Origin: Clostridium sp. MB40-C1
GTDB taxonomy: Bacteria > Bacillota > Clostridia > Clostridiales > Clostridiaceae
Direction: 5' to 3'
DNA length: 64,000 nucleotides
Assembly (NCBI RefSeq): GCF_030913655.1
Contig: NZ_CP133189.1
Coordinates: forward strand, 1,302,001-1,366,000
Below the pieces are notes generated by a model that was given only the letters and a program-made list of their open reading frames with translations, searched no databases and was not told where the DNA came from. The translations under genes were made by a program, and so were the position numbers. Of this stretch, positions 15,553-23,810 are shown piece by piece (the stretch's first letter is position 1; every line of letters starts with the position of its first letter).

Positions 15553-16773
15553 ATGGCAGCTAAGGAAAAACTATGGAACAGATATTTTATATTGGCACTA
15601 ATTGTTACTATAGGAGTAAATTTAACTTGTAATTTATTATTATCTACTATATCTATATATGCTAAGCAAATTACAGGTACTGACACATATGCAGGAATAA
15701 TGACAGGAGCATTTACACTAGCGGCTTTAATAATAAGACTGTTTGCAGGAAAGTTATTAGATAAGCTTGGAAGAAAAAAAATATTGATATTAGGTGTGGT
15801 TATTACTGCTTTAGCAACTGTAGCCTATGTTTTTACAAATGAAATATCTTTACTTGTTATATTTAGAGTAATCCAAGGTGTTGGTTTTGGAATTTCATCT
15901 ACTGCAATCGCTACAATTGTTACTGATGTTACTCCACAATCAAGAATGCTTGAAGGTATAGGGTATTCAGGAGTTGGTATAACAATCACTACGGCAATAG
16001 GACCTTCTATGGCACTTAATATAGTTGGAAAAGAATATGATAAGTTTAACTTGCTATTTATTACAACATTTGCAGTTGCTGTAGTTACTATGGTAATAGC
16101 ATTTTTCTTATCATATGAGAAAAATATTGATATAGATTCAAAAAAAGATAAAGTGGAGAAAAGCGATGCAAACGGTGTCGGTATTAGTAAGGATATAGTA
16201 GTACCAGGTTTCATTCTTTTTTTAGCAGCAGTTGCAGAAAGTACAATATTATCTTTTACAGCTTTATATGGAATAGAACTTGGATTTAGTAATATAGGAC
16301 TCTTTTTTACAATAAATGCATTAGGGATATTAGCATCAAGATTATTTATAAATCAAATAGTTAATAGATTTGGAGTTAATATTGTAGTATCAATTGGATT
16401 GTTAATATTTGCAGGTTCTATTTGGGGAATGTCTATGGTAAATACAATGCATATGTTAAGTCTATTTGGGTTTTTATGTGGTATCATGATGGGATCATTA
16501 TTGCCTATAATTAATGTAATGATTTTAAATACAGTAAGTAAAGATAAAAAGGGGATAGCAAATGCTATTTATTATGCTTTACTAGATAGTGGTTACGGAA
16601 TAGGTTCAATATTGTGGGGATTTATTGTTGTGAAATTCGGATATAGAACTATATATACTTGTGCAGGTATTGCATTAGGAATAGCTTTTCTTATATTTAA
16701 ATTAAATATAGGTTACAATAAAACTATTATTTTAAAAAAGAGTAATAGTACTAAAAATAATATCAACCAATGA
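15553..16773 (+). CDS. Major facilitator superfamily transporter
   Basis: This 406-residue protein has about 12 membrane segments. It carries the MFS motif A-like loop between helices 2 and 3 ('RLFAGKLLDKLGRKKILILG') and 'RVIQGVGFGISSTAIATIVTDVTPQSRMLEGIGY' of the drug-exporter type. A cytosolic, Lys-rich loop separates the halves at about 195-220. TAGGAGG precedes the ATG. Divergence from a Crp/Fnr-type regulator and the operator between them suggest regulated efflux. The substrate is unknown. The stop codon falls inside the loop of the terminator hairpin. Confidence 0.88.
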   Translation: MAAKEKLWNRYFILALIVTIGVNLTCNLLLSTISIYAKQITGTDTYAGIMTGAFTLAALIIRLFAGKLLDKLGRKKILILGVVITALATVAYVFTNEISLLVIFRVIQGVGFGISSTAIATIVTDVTPQSRMLEGIGYSGVGITITTAIGPSMALNIVGKEYDKFNLLFITTFAVAVVTMVIAFFLSYEKNIDIDSKKDKVEKSDANGVGISKDIVVPGFILFLAAVAESTILSFTALYGIELGFSNIGLFFTINALGILASRLFINQIVNRFGVNIVVSIGLLIFAGSIWGMSMVNTMHMLSLFGFLCGIMMGSLLPIINVMILNTVSKDKKGIANAIYYALLDSGYGIGSILWGFIVVKFGYRTIYTCAGIALGIAFLIFKLNIGYNKTIILKKSNSTKNNINQ

Positions 16774-16792
16774 TGGTTGATATTATTTTTTG
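16755..16792 (+). terminator. Terminator overlapping the MFS stop codon
   Basis: AAATAATATCAACCA pairs with TGGTTGATATTATTT around ATGA, followed by a T-run. The TGA stop (16771-16773) is in the loop. Confidence 0.9.
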
Positions 16793-16978
16793 AATTAAAT
16801 ATATATTATTAAAAATGTAATAAGGAAATTTTATTATGAAAAAATTAAGAAAATTTTAAAGAAAATATATGAAGATTGTGCTAATATAAAAGAGTTTTAA
16901 TTACATGAATAAGTTATTTTAATACTTATCAAACAAAAGAAGAAAAAAATAGCATTAAGAAAAATGAAAGGGGTTAAC

Positions 16979-17860
16979 ATGAAAGCTGAAAAATTTAATA
17001 AAATACTGAATTATGTAATGATCGTTATTTTAATTGCTTTATGGGGATGTATATTCTTTATTCATGGTATAGCGGGAGCTATGGCTTGGACATTAGTAAA
17101 ACTTTTTATTGCACCAATTGGTGTTATATTGATGTTTGTTAATCTAATTTTATTATTTATCTGTTTAGTAAAAAAGAAAAAGGTTACACAAAAAATAATT
17201 TCATTAGTATTATCTATTTTCTTTGCATTTCCTATACTTATGCTATTTAATGTTTTAAAGGTGAAATATCCTGCAAATATTAACAAAGCAACACCTTCAA
17301 TTAAAGTAAGATGGCCATTAAATGAAAAAACCTTTGTTGGTTGGGGTGGAGATAGAGTAGAAACTAATACACCACATGCCATATGGGCATCTGAAAGATG
17401 GGCCTATGATTTAGTCATAGAACCTGCAAATATAAATAGTAAAAGCCTTAAAGATTATGGAATTTATGATAAAGATGTCGTTGCACCAATTTCAGGAACA
17501 GTTGTTGCTGCTTATGATGAGGAAAATGATATATTACCTAATACAGAGGAATTTATATCCATGGAGGGAAATCATGTTTATATAAAGATAGATGAAACAG
17601 GAACATTTTTACTATTGAATCACTTGAAGAAGGGTAGTGTCCCTGTAAAGGTAGGTGATCATGTAAAAGAAGGAGAAGTTATTGGAAAGGTTGGAAATTC
17701 AGGTTCTACATCTGAACCTCATTTGCATATTCATCATCAACGTCAAGATCCTACAAAAACTATTCATCCAACTTTTGCAGAAGGATTGCCTCTTTATTTT
17801 AAAGATATTCATGGTAAAGCAATGCCAGAGAAGGGAGCAATTATAACTCCTAAAAAGTGA
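16979..17860 (+). CDS. Membrane-anchored M23 (LytM-like) peptidase-family protein
   Basis: This 293-residue protein has three hydrophobic segments near the N-terminus (about 9-26, 35-60, 70-90) and then a C-terminal M23-like domain. The domain keeps 'DVVAPISGTVVAAYDE', 'GDHVKEGEVIGKVGNSGSTSEPHLHIHHQ' and the His-x-His of the second zinc motif. The first motif, normally His-x3-Asp, reads Arg-Trp-Ala-Tyr-Asp, so one zinc ligand seems absent and hydrolase activity is doubtful. The ATG at 16979 is preferred to the one at 16964, because the GAAAGGGG between them is its RBS. It is monocistronic. Confidence 0.83.
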   Translation: MKAEKFNKILNYVMIVILIALWGCIFFIHGIAGAMAWTLVKLFIAPIGVILMFVNLILLFICLVKKKKVTQKIISLVLSIFFAFPILMLFNVLKVKYPANINKATPSIKVRWPLNEKTFVGWGGDRVETNTPHAIWASERWAYDLVIEPANINSKSLKDYGIYDKDVVAPISGTVVAAYDEENDILPNTEEFISMEGNHVYIKIDETGTFLLLNHLKKGSVPVKVGDHVKEGEVIGKVGNSGSTSEPHLHIHHQRQDPTKTIHPTFAEGLPLYFKDIHGKAMPEKGAIITPKK

Positions 17861-17973
17861 AGAGAATAAACATAAGTATAGTTAATACTAGTTTTTATAA
17901 CAATGATATTTGTTAACTTTAAAAGGACATCTATATTACATATTTAAAAAATTTAGTAACGTCATGATTTAGA

Positions 17974-18024
17974 AAACGTAAATAGATTCGTATTATAACG
18001 AAAAAGCTATTTACGTTTTTTTGT
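17974..18024 (+). terminator. Terminator after the M23-like gene; rest of the gap empty
   Basis: AACGTAAATAG pairs with CTATTTACGTT, followed by TTTTTTG. The remaining gene-free DNA to 18341 is AT-rich. It shows only a loose GAGAAT...ATTCTC inverted pair near 18250-18287, possibly regulatory for the MATE gene. Confidence 0.85.
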
Positions 18025-18341
18025 TACAAAATAAAATGATTAACTACAATAAAATTTATAAAACTCATTATTATGGAAATTATCAAAAATAATATCATGA
18101 TATAACAAAATAATACTATAATATTATAACAAAAAACTTATAAATTCTCATTAAACCCTTTAATATAAACGCTTAAGTGACTATATAAATTTTACATTTT
18201 GGATATGAGCATACATTGATTTTCTATTAACAGTCTTATAAAATACAAATGGAGAATGATTTTCAATTAGCAATAAGAGAAATTCTCAATAAAAGATTTT
18301 TAAGAAAGCCTTTGATTGGGCTATGAAAGGAAATGGTGGGC

Positions 18342-19709
18342 ATGGATGCAAATAGTAGAATTAAGTTAATGAGAGAGGAAAAAATTTCAAAATCACTACT
18401 GAAGTTAGGAGTTCCTATGATTATAAGTATGTTAGTAACTGCTCTTTACAATGTTGTAGATGCATATTTTGTAGGAGGACTTGGAACAAGTGCAATTGCA
18501 GCAGTTTCTGTAGCTTTTCCCATATCAATTATCTTTTCAGGAGTTGGACTAACATTGGGAACCGGGGGTGGTTCTTATATTTCTAGATTATTAGGAGCAG
18601 AAGATAAAGATAGGGCAAATAAAGTTGCGTCAACTGCATTAATTACTAGTGTATTTGTAGGGGTAGTTTTAGCAATAACTATATTGAGTTTTTTAGAGAA
18701 TGTTTTAGTTTTTATGGGAGCTACAAAAACTATGTTACCTTACGCAAAAGAGTATGCTATCGTATTTATTTTGGCATCAATTGTGAATACATTTAACGTA
18801 ACTATGGGAAATTTAGCGGTAGCACAGGGAGCTTCAAATATATCTTTAAATTCAATGTTAGTAGGTGCAATTTTAAATATGATTTTAGATCCGTTATTTA
18901 TATATAAATTTGGCTTACAAATAAAAGGCGCAGCTATTGCTACTTTAATATCACAATGTGTTACTACTATTATTTATATTTGGTATATATTAGGGAATAA
19001 GAGTTATATTAAAATATCATTTAGCTATTTTAGTTTAGATAAAAAAATATATGGTGAAATATTTAAAATAGGAATTTCAATGCTATTTTTACAACTACTT
19101 ACAAGTATATCTATGGGATTAATTAATATGGAAGCTAGTAACTATGGGGATTCTGCAGTAGCTTCTATGGGGATTGTTACTAGAATAACGGCACTAGGCA
19201 GTTATGTTGTTTTTGGATACATGAAAGGATTTCAACCTATTGCTGGCTATAATTATGGAGCTAAAAATTATAATAGATTAAAAGAAGCAACTCAAGTTTC
19301 GCTAAAGGTTACTACAGGATTTTGTGTGCTATGGACAGTGATAATTATGATTTTTTCAAATTCAATTGTGTCAATATTTAGTAGTGATATATCTGTTATT
19401 AAAATAGCTGAGAGGGCGTTAAAAGCAAATACCATTATGTTTATTTCTTTTGGTTTTCAGTTTGTATATTCAACATTATTTTTAGCAATTGGAAAAGCAA
19501 AAAAAGGTGGAATATTAACTATGGGAAGACAAGGAATATTTTTTATTCCTATTATACTAATTTTACCTAATCTTATAGGGTTAAATGGAGTAATTTATAC
19601 TCAATTAATTGCAGATGTATTGGCCACAATAATGACATTTATCTTTGCTATAAATATAAATAAAGAGATAACAAAACCTATCAATAGAGTATTTACCGAT
19701 AAATTATAA
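18342..19709 (+). CDS. MATE family efflux transporter
   Basis: This 455-residue protein has 12 predicted membrane segments. It has MATE hallmarks in both halves: 'LGVPMIISMLVTALYNVVDAYFVGGLGTSAIAAV', 'GTGGGSYISRLLGAEDKDRANKVAS' and 'GYMKGFQPIAGYNYGAKNYNRL'. It is probably an ion-coupled multidrug or metabolite exporter. An ATG at 18333 is in frame but only two bases from AGG; the ATG at 18342 has better spacing from AAAGGAA and is used, although the choice is uncertain. It is not clearly linked to a regulator. A paralogue lies at 46136-47503. Confidence 0.9.
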   Translation: MDANSRIKLMREEKISKSLLKLGVPMIISMLVTALYNVVDAYFVGGLGTSAIAAVSVAFPISIIFSGVGLTLGTGGGSYISRLLGAEDKDRANKVASTALITSVFVGVVLAITILSFLENVLVFMGATKTMLPYAKEYAIVFILASIVNTFNVTMGNLAVAQGASNISLNSMLVGAILNMILDPLFIYKFGLQIKGAAIATLISQCVTTIIYIWYILGNKSYIKISFSYFSLDKKIYGEIFKIGISMLFLQLLTSISMGLINMEASNYGDSAVASMGIVTRITALGSYVVFGYMKGFQPIAGYNYGAKNYNRLKEATQVSLKVTTGFCVLWTVIIMIFSNSIVSIFSSDISVIKIAERALKANTIMFISFGFQFVYSTLFLAIGKAKKGGILTMGRQGIFFIPIILILPNLIGLNGVIYTQLIADVLATIMTFIFAININKEITKPINRVFTDKL

Positions 19710-19730
19710 ATTAAATTATCAAATATTTAT

Positions 19731-19790
19731 ATAGCTGAGAAAATTGTATGATTTAGAAATTTTAAATGTCAAATTTGAGTTTTAAAATTA
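19731..19790. repeat. Dispersed repeat, partial copy C
   Basis: The left half (TGAGAAAATTGTATGATTTAG) matches copies A (14661) and B (58631). The right half lacks the CATAGCTACATG hairpin. Confidence 0.5.
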
Positions 19791-19802
19791 TACAATATTT
19801 AC

Positions 19803-19841
19803 AAAGGTACATTTGTTTTACAGATGTATCTTTATTTTTTA
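19803..19841 (+). terminator. Terminator after the MATE gene; rest of the gap empty
   Basis: AAAGGTACAT pairs with ATGTATCTTT, followed by ATTTTTT. From 19842 to 20045 I see only a TATAAT-like element near 19911 that may be the -10 of the next gene. Confidence 0.75.
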
Positions 19842-20045
19842 TATATGAAGATTATATGGCTAATTCAAAAATTTTTTTTCAATAAATCTACCAAACATAA
19901 ACAGTAAGTGCTATAATAACTGTGGAGTTATGAAAAAAGCGTACATTAATACTTACTTTATTAAAAACATTTGTATTTATTTTCAAAGAATAGACAATAA
20001 ATTAAGGGTTCAAATGTATGGAGATTTAAAAGGAGAGATGTATAA

Positions 20046-21233
20046 ATGCCAAGAACAGTAGGTACTACAGTTAGAGGAGTAAGAGCTCCTATCGTAAAAG
20101 AGGGGGACAATCTAGTTGATATTGTAGTAGAGTCAGTTTTAAGTTCAATGAATACTGAGAAATTTACAATTAAAGATAGAGATGTAATAGGAATAACAGA
20201 ATCTTTAGTTGCAAGATCACAAGGAAACTATATTTCTGTTGATGATATTGCCAAAGATGTTAATGAAAAATTTGAAGATGACTTTGCAGTGGTATTTCCT
20301 ATATTAAGTAGAAATAGATTCTCTTTAATTTTAAAAGGGTTAGCTAAGGCTGGTAAGAAAATATATTTATTATTGAATTACCCATCTGATGAAGTTGGAA
20401 ATCATTTAATAGATATAGATAAAATGGATGAAGCTGGAGTTAATCCATACACAGATGTTTTAACAGAGAAGGAATATAGAAAAATATTTGGAGAAAAGGT
20501 ACTACATCCATTTACAGGAATAGACTATGTTCAAATGTATAAGGATATTGCAATTAATGATAATATAGAAATAATTCTTGCTAATGATCCAAGAGTAGCA
20601 TTAAATTATACTAAGAATGTCTTGGTAGCTAATATTCATGAAAGACATAGAACAAAAAGATTACTAAAGAATGCTGGAGCTGAAAAAGTATATGGAATAG
20701 ATGAAATATTAAATGAATCTATAAATGGAAGTGGATTCAATCCACAATACGGTCTTCTAGGATCTAATATGGCTACAGACACTAAATTAAAATTATTTCC
20801 TAGAGATTGCGATAAATTTGTAGAACAAATTCAAAATAAAATGAAAGAAAAAACAGGTAAACATGTAGAAGTTATGGTTTATGGTGATGGTGCTTTTAAA
20901 GATCCTGTAGGCAAAATATGGGAACTCGCAGATCCAGTAGTATCTCCAGGGTATACATCAGGACTTTCTGGAACACCTAATGAAATAAAATTAAAATATA
21001 TTGCAGATAATGAGCTTAAAGATTTAAAAGGTGAAGAAAGAGCACAAGCTATAAAGAAAAAGATAATTGAGAAGGAGAATAATCAAGTTTCTGAAGGAGA
21101 AAAACTAGGAACAACTCCAAGACAACTTACAGATCTTTTAGGAAGCTTATGTGATTTAACAAGTGGAAGTGGAGATAAAGGAACACCAATAGTATTAATT
21201 CAAGGATATTTTGACACATATGCAACAGAGTAG
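20046..21233 (+). CDS. CofE-family (coenzyme F420-0:L-glutamate ligase-like) protein
   Basis: This 395-residue protein belongs to the F420 ligase family: 'GTTVRGVRAPIVKEGDNLVDIVVESVL', 'DRDVIGITESLVARSQGNY', 'ILSRNRFSLILKGLAKAGKKIYLLLNYPSDEVGN', 'VMVYGDGAFKDPVGKIWELADPVVSP' and the final 'LTDLLGSLCDLTSGSGDKGTPIVLIQGY'. True CofE adds glutamates to coenzyme F420. Clostridia are not known to make F420, and this longer version (CofE is about 250 residues) is common in Firmicutes with no assigned substrate, so a related glutamyl or amino-acid ligase activity is inferred. AAAGGAGAG precedes the ATG. It is monocistronic with its own terminator. Confidence 0.88.
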   Translation: MPRTVGTTVRGVRAPIVKEGDNLVDIVVESVLSSMNTEKFTIKDRDVIGITESLVARSQGNYISVDDIAKDVNEKFEDDFAVVFPILSRNRFSLILKGLAKAGKKIYLLLNYPSDEVGNHLIDIDKMDEAGVNPYTDVLTEKEYRKIFGEKVLHPFTGIDYVQMYKDIAINDNIEIILANDPRVALNYTKNVLVANIHERHRTKRLLKNAGAEKVYGIDEILNESINGSGFNPQYGLLGSNMATDTKLKLFPRDCDKFVEQIQNKMKEKTGKHVEVMVYGDGAFKDPVGKIWELADPVVSPGYTSGLSGTPNEIKLKYIADNELKDLKGEERAQAIKKKIIEKENNQVSEGEKLGTTPRQLTDLLGSLCDLTSGSGDKGTPIVLIQGYFDTYATE

Positions 21234-21256
21234 CAATTTTGCTACTCTGTTTTATA
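21226..21256 (+). terminator. Terminator of the CofE-family gene
   Basis: AGAGTAGCA pairs with TGCTACTCT, followed by GTTTTAT. The stop codon lies in the left arm. Confidence 0.85.
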
Positions 21257-21263
21257 GTTTAAC

Positions 21264-22550
21264 TTATATTCTATATTTTTCTATGGTTTCATCTAAATTT
21301 TTCACCAATTCAATTAATGTATCTTCGGATTCTTTCACCTTCTTTATTATTGTACATTGTTCTTCCATTGTTGAACATACTTCTTGAATGCTATCAGTAT
21401 AAGTTTCAGAAATAAGAGAGATATTATTCATTTCATTCACAGTTTTAGCACAATTAGTACTTAGTTTAAAAGAAGAATCAGCAGCATTGTTTACATTTGA
21501 TATTAGTATACTTACAACATCAGATATTTTTTTGAAAGCATCCAATGTTTCATTTAAAGAATAATTTTGATCATCAACTACTTTTTCAACTCCATTTATT
21601 TCTTTGGCAGTTTCATTAATGCTTGATTGAACATGTAAAATTAATTCATCTATTCTTTGCGCTGATTCAGAAGATTGTTCAGCTAATTTTCTTACTTCTT
21701 CCGCTACAACAGCAAATCCTTTACCATGTTCTCCTGCTCTAGCAGCTTCGATAGAGGCATTTAATGCTAACAAATTTGTTTGATTTGCAATAGCACCTAT
21801 TACTTCTACTATTTTTCCTATTTCTTTTGATTTTTCCTCAAGGTTTTTAATTGATTTAGTAGCATTAATAGATTTTAGTTTAGTTTCAGTCATATTCTTA
21901 CTTTGAATTTGCATGTTTTCTTCTGTAGTATTAATCGTAATTATTGTTTTTTCTGTGAGCTCTTTAGAATCATTCATATTTTCTGAAATATTACGTAATC
22001 CTTCATCTATAGAAGATAACATGTCATTACAATATTTTATTGAAGATGCTTGTTCTACAGAACTATTAGATAAATCTGACACAGATGAAGTAAGATTATT
22101 TGTAATTTGTAATGAATTATTAAAAAGAGAGATATTATCTTCTGATACATTATATACAGTTTTACTTAATTCTTTTATTTCAGTAATTAGAAGTTGTAAT
22201 TTCTTCATTATATTATTTAAGCTTAATAAGTATTCTGCTTCAGTTGATTTATTAGAGGTTTCAATTCTATATGTAAAATCATTTTTATCTAGGCTTTCAG
22301 CAAATTCATTTACTAAAATAGATGGTTTTATAAATTTTTTTACATTTTTAGTTATAGACGAAATGCCAATAATAATACCTGATAATACATAGAAAGTTAC
22401 ATTTAAAGCAAACTTATAGCCATCAATTGATAATAAATATCCAGTAATTATACCTATAATTAGAGTAGATGGAATAACAGTAAGCATTGTAGTAATTACA
22501 TATTTTTTTACTTTATTCTCTTTCTTTTGTTGATTGTAAGATGATTTCAT
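21264..22550 (-). CDS. Methyl-accepting chemotaxis protein with minimal input domain
   Basis: This 428-residue chemoreceptor has two adjacent membrane helices (about 18-40 and 46-65) with almost no external loop, then a HAMP-like linker and a long coiled-coil signalling domain. The highly conserved hairpin tip is '[43 protein letters not shown]' (about 255-297). With no ligand pocket outside, it probably senses a cytoplasmic or membrane signal, or works through other receptors. A sigma-D-type promoter (22631-22605) precedes it, placing it in the motility regulon. The tandem-receiver gene lies just upstream on the same strand. Confidence 0.92.
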   Translation of the reverse strand: MKSSYNQQKKENKVKKYVITTMLTVIPSTLIIGIITGYLLSIDGYKFALNVTFYVLSGIIIGISSITKNVKKFIKPSILVNEFAESLDKNDFTYRIETSNKSTEAEYLLSLNNIMKKLQLLITEIKELSKTVYNVSEDNISLFNNSLQITNNLTSSVSDLSNSSVEQASSIKYCNDMLSSIDEGLRNISENMNDSKELTEKTIITINTTEENMQIQSKNMTETKLKSINATKSIKNLEEKSKEIGKIVEVIGAIANQTNLLALNASIEAARAGEHGKGFAVVAEEVRKLAEQSSESAQRIDELILHVQSSINETAKEINGVEKVVDDQNYSLNETLDAFKKISDVVSILISNVNNAADSSFKLSTNCAKTVNEMNNISLISETYTDSIQEVCSTMEEQCTIIKKVKESEDTLIELVKNLDETIEKYRI

Positions 22551-22604
22551 AATATTATCCTTTCTTTAACAATTAGTATAGTAAAATTTATTTGCAACAT
22601 TTAA

Positions 22605-22631
22605 TTATCGAAATATAAAAAAATAATTTTA
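22605..22631 (-). promoter_or_regulatory. Sigma-D (flagellar) type promoter of the chemoreceptor gene
   Basis: On the minus strand, TAAA (22631-22628), 15 bases, then TTCGATAA (22612-22605). This is close to the flagellar sigma consensus TAAA-N15-GCCGATAA and lies 55 bases before the ATG. Confidence 0.65.
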
Positions 22632-22644
22632 TAATTTCCTACAG

Positions 22645-22683
22645 ATATAAAATAACTCTAAGTACCTAGTAAATAGAGTTATC
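22645..22683 (-). terminator. Weak terminator after the tandem-receiver gene
   Basis: ATAACTCTA pairs with TAGAGTTAT. The minus-strand tail is only TTTAT. The adjacent chemoreceptor promoter suggests two transcripts. Confidence 0.4.
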
Positions 22684-22752
22684 TTATATAGAGTATATGA
22701 TTTTTCTGTAAAATCAAAGAATAATCTTAGAAAAATATAATGTTTTACAAAA

Positions 22753-23541
22753 TTACTTCTTCATTTCTTTTAAAACATCCTTTATCTTTTTATTTAAAGT
22801 ATAAATTCTAATATTAGATTTTAACTTTGATACAAATAAGTGTTCCTCTACAGGTTTAGTTATAAAATCGTCTGCTCCACAGTCTAAAATACTAGATAAA
22901 GTTTTAGGATTGTTTAACACTGTAACAGCTATTATAGAGGAATTAATATTGTTTCTTCTAATTTGTCTTATTAAATTTTTGCCAAATTCATTTTCTAAAA
23001 CCATATCAATCAAATAGATATCATATTTTTTGTTGCTTTCAAATAATTGTTTACCTGATTTATAAGAATCTATATTTTCTACACCATATTTTGTAAGTAT
23101 GTCTTTTTCAATAGTAGACTCGAAAGCATTGTCATCTATAATAGCTACTTTCATTTTTTTCAAGGTTTGCATATATAAATCATCTCTAAACACTGTATCT
23201 ATATGTTTTGTTATTTCTTTTTCTAAGTCATCTTTTAATATATAGTCGCTTATTCCTAAGTTAAGCAGATTCTTTTTTTGATCATCAATATTATTACTAG
23301 TAACCACGAATATAGGGATTTCAGCGTCAGTAGTATAATTTACATTTTTTATGAAATCCTCTATGCTATCTCCTTTTCCATAAAGAGAAGTTATTATAAG
23401 ATCTATTTTGTACTCATTCAGTAAGTGGTAAGCCTCACTAAAGCTGTCTGTAGATATATAATCATAATCTTTTTCTTTTAATATATTTTTTATCATTTTA
23501 CAAAAAAAGTCGCTTTGTTCTATATGAAGAACTGTATACAT
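22753..23541 (-). CDS. Tandem receiver-domain protein (two REC domains)
   Basis: This is a 262-residue protein with two CheY-like domains and no output domain. The first (about 1-115) looks degenerate: the phosphoacceptor position reads Ser in 'LIITSLYG' and the usual acidic pair is Glu-Gln. The second (about 130-250) keeps 'IIDDNAFE', Asp in 'YLIDMVL', Thr in 'AVTVL' and 'FITKPVEE', so it should be phosphorylated. A sigma-D-type promoter (23627-23601) precedes it and a chemoreceptor follows, suggesting a role in motility signalling, perhaps as a phosphate sink or adaptor (inference). No kinase is encoded nearby. Confidence 0.88.
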   Translation of the reverse strand: MYTVLHIEQSDFFCKMIKNILKEKDYDYISTDSFSEAYHLLNEYKIDLIITSLYGKGDSIEDFIKNVNYTTDAEIPIFVVTSNNIDDQKKNLLNLGISDYILKDDLEKEITKHIDTVFRDDLYMQTLKKMKVAIIDDNAFESTIEKDILTKYGVENIDSYKSGKQLFESNKKYDIYLIDMVLENEFGKNLIRQIRRNNINSSIIAVTVLNNPKTLSSILDCGADDFITKPVEEHLFVSKLKSNIRIYTLNKKIKDVLKEMKK

Positions 23542-23600
23542 GTAAATTCCCCCTAAAAAGATTCATTTTTGCATTGTTTTATTTATACCAATTTCATATA

Positions 23601-23627
23601 TTATCGGATTTATTTTCTATGTCTTTA
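23601..23627 (-). promoter_or_regulatory. Sigma-D (flagellar) type promoter of the tandem-receiver gene
   Basis: On the minus strand, TAAA (23627-23624), 15 bases, then TCCGATAA (23608-23601), one base from the consensus -10 octamer. It lies 60 bases before the ATG at 23541. Confidence 0.72.
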
Positions 23628-23810
23628 TAAAACTAAATAAAAATCATTTAGAAAATGCTGTTCATATACTTTCATTTTTGTAACAATAGTGAATCTACAC
23701 TGCTACGGAATTCAACTTTTAGAAAAAAAACACGATAATTACTTGATTAAAGAATCTATGAATGTACTTAAAACAAATCAAAAAATAAAGATATTTTCGG
23801 AGTGGGTAAG

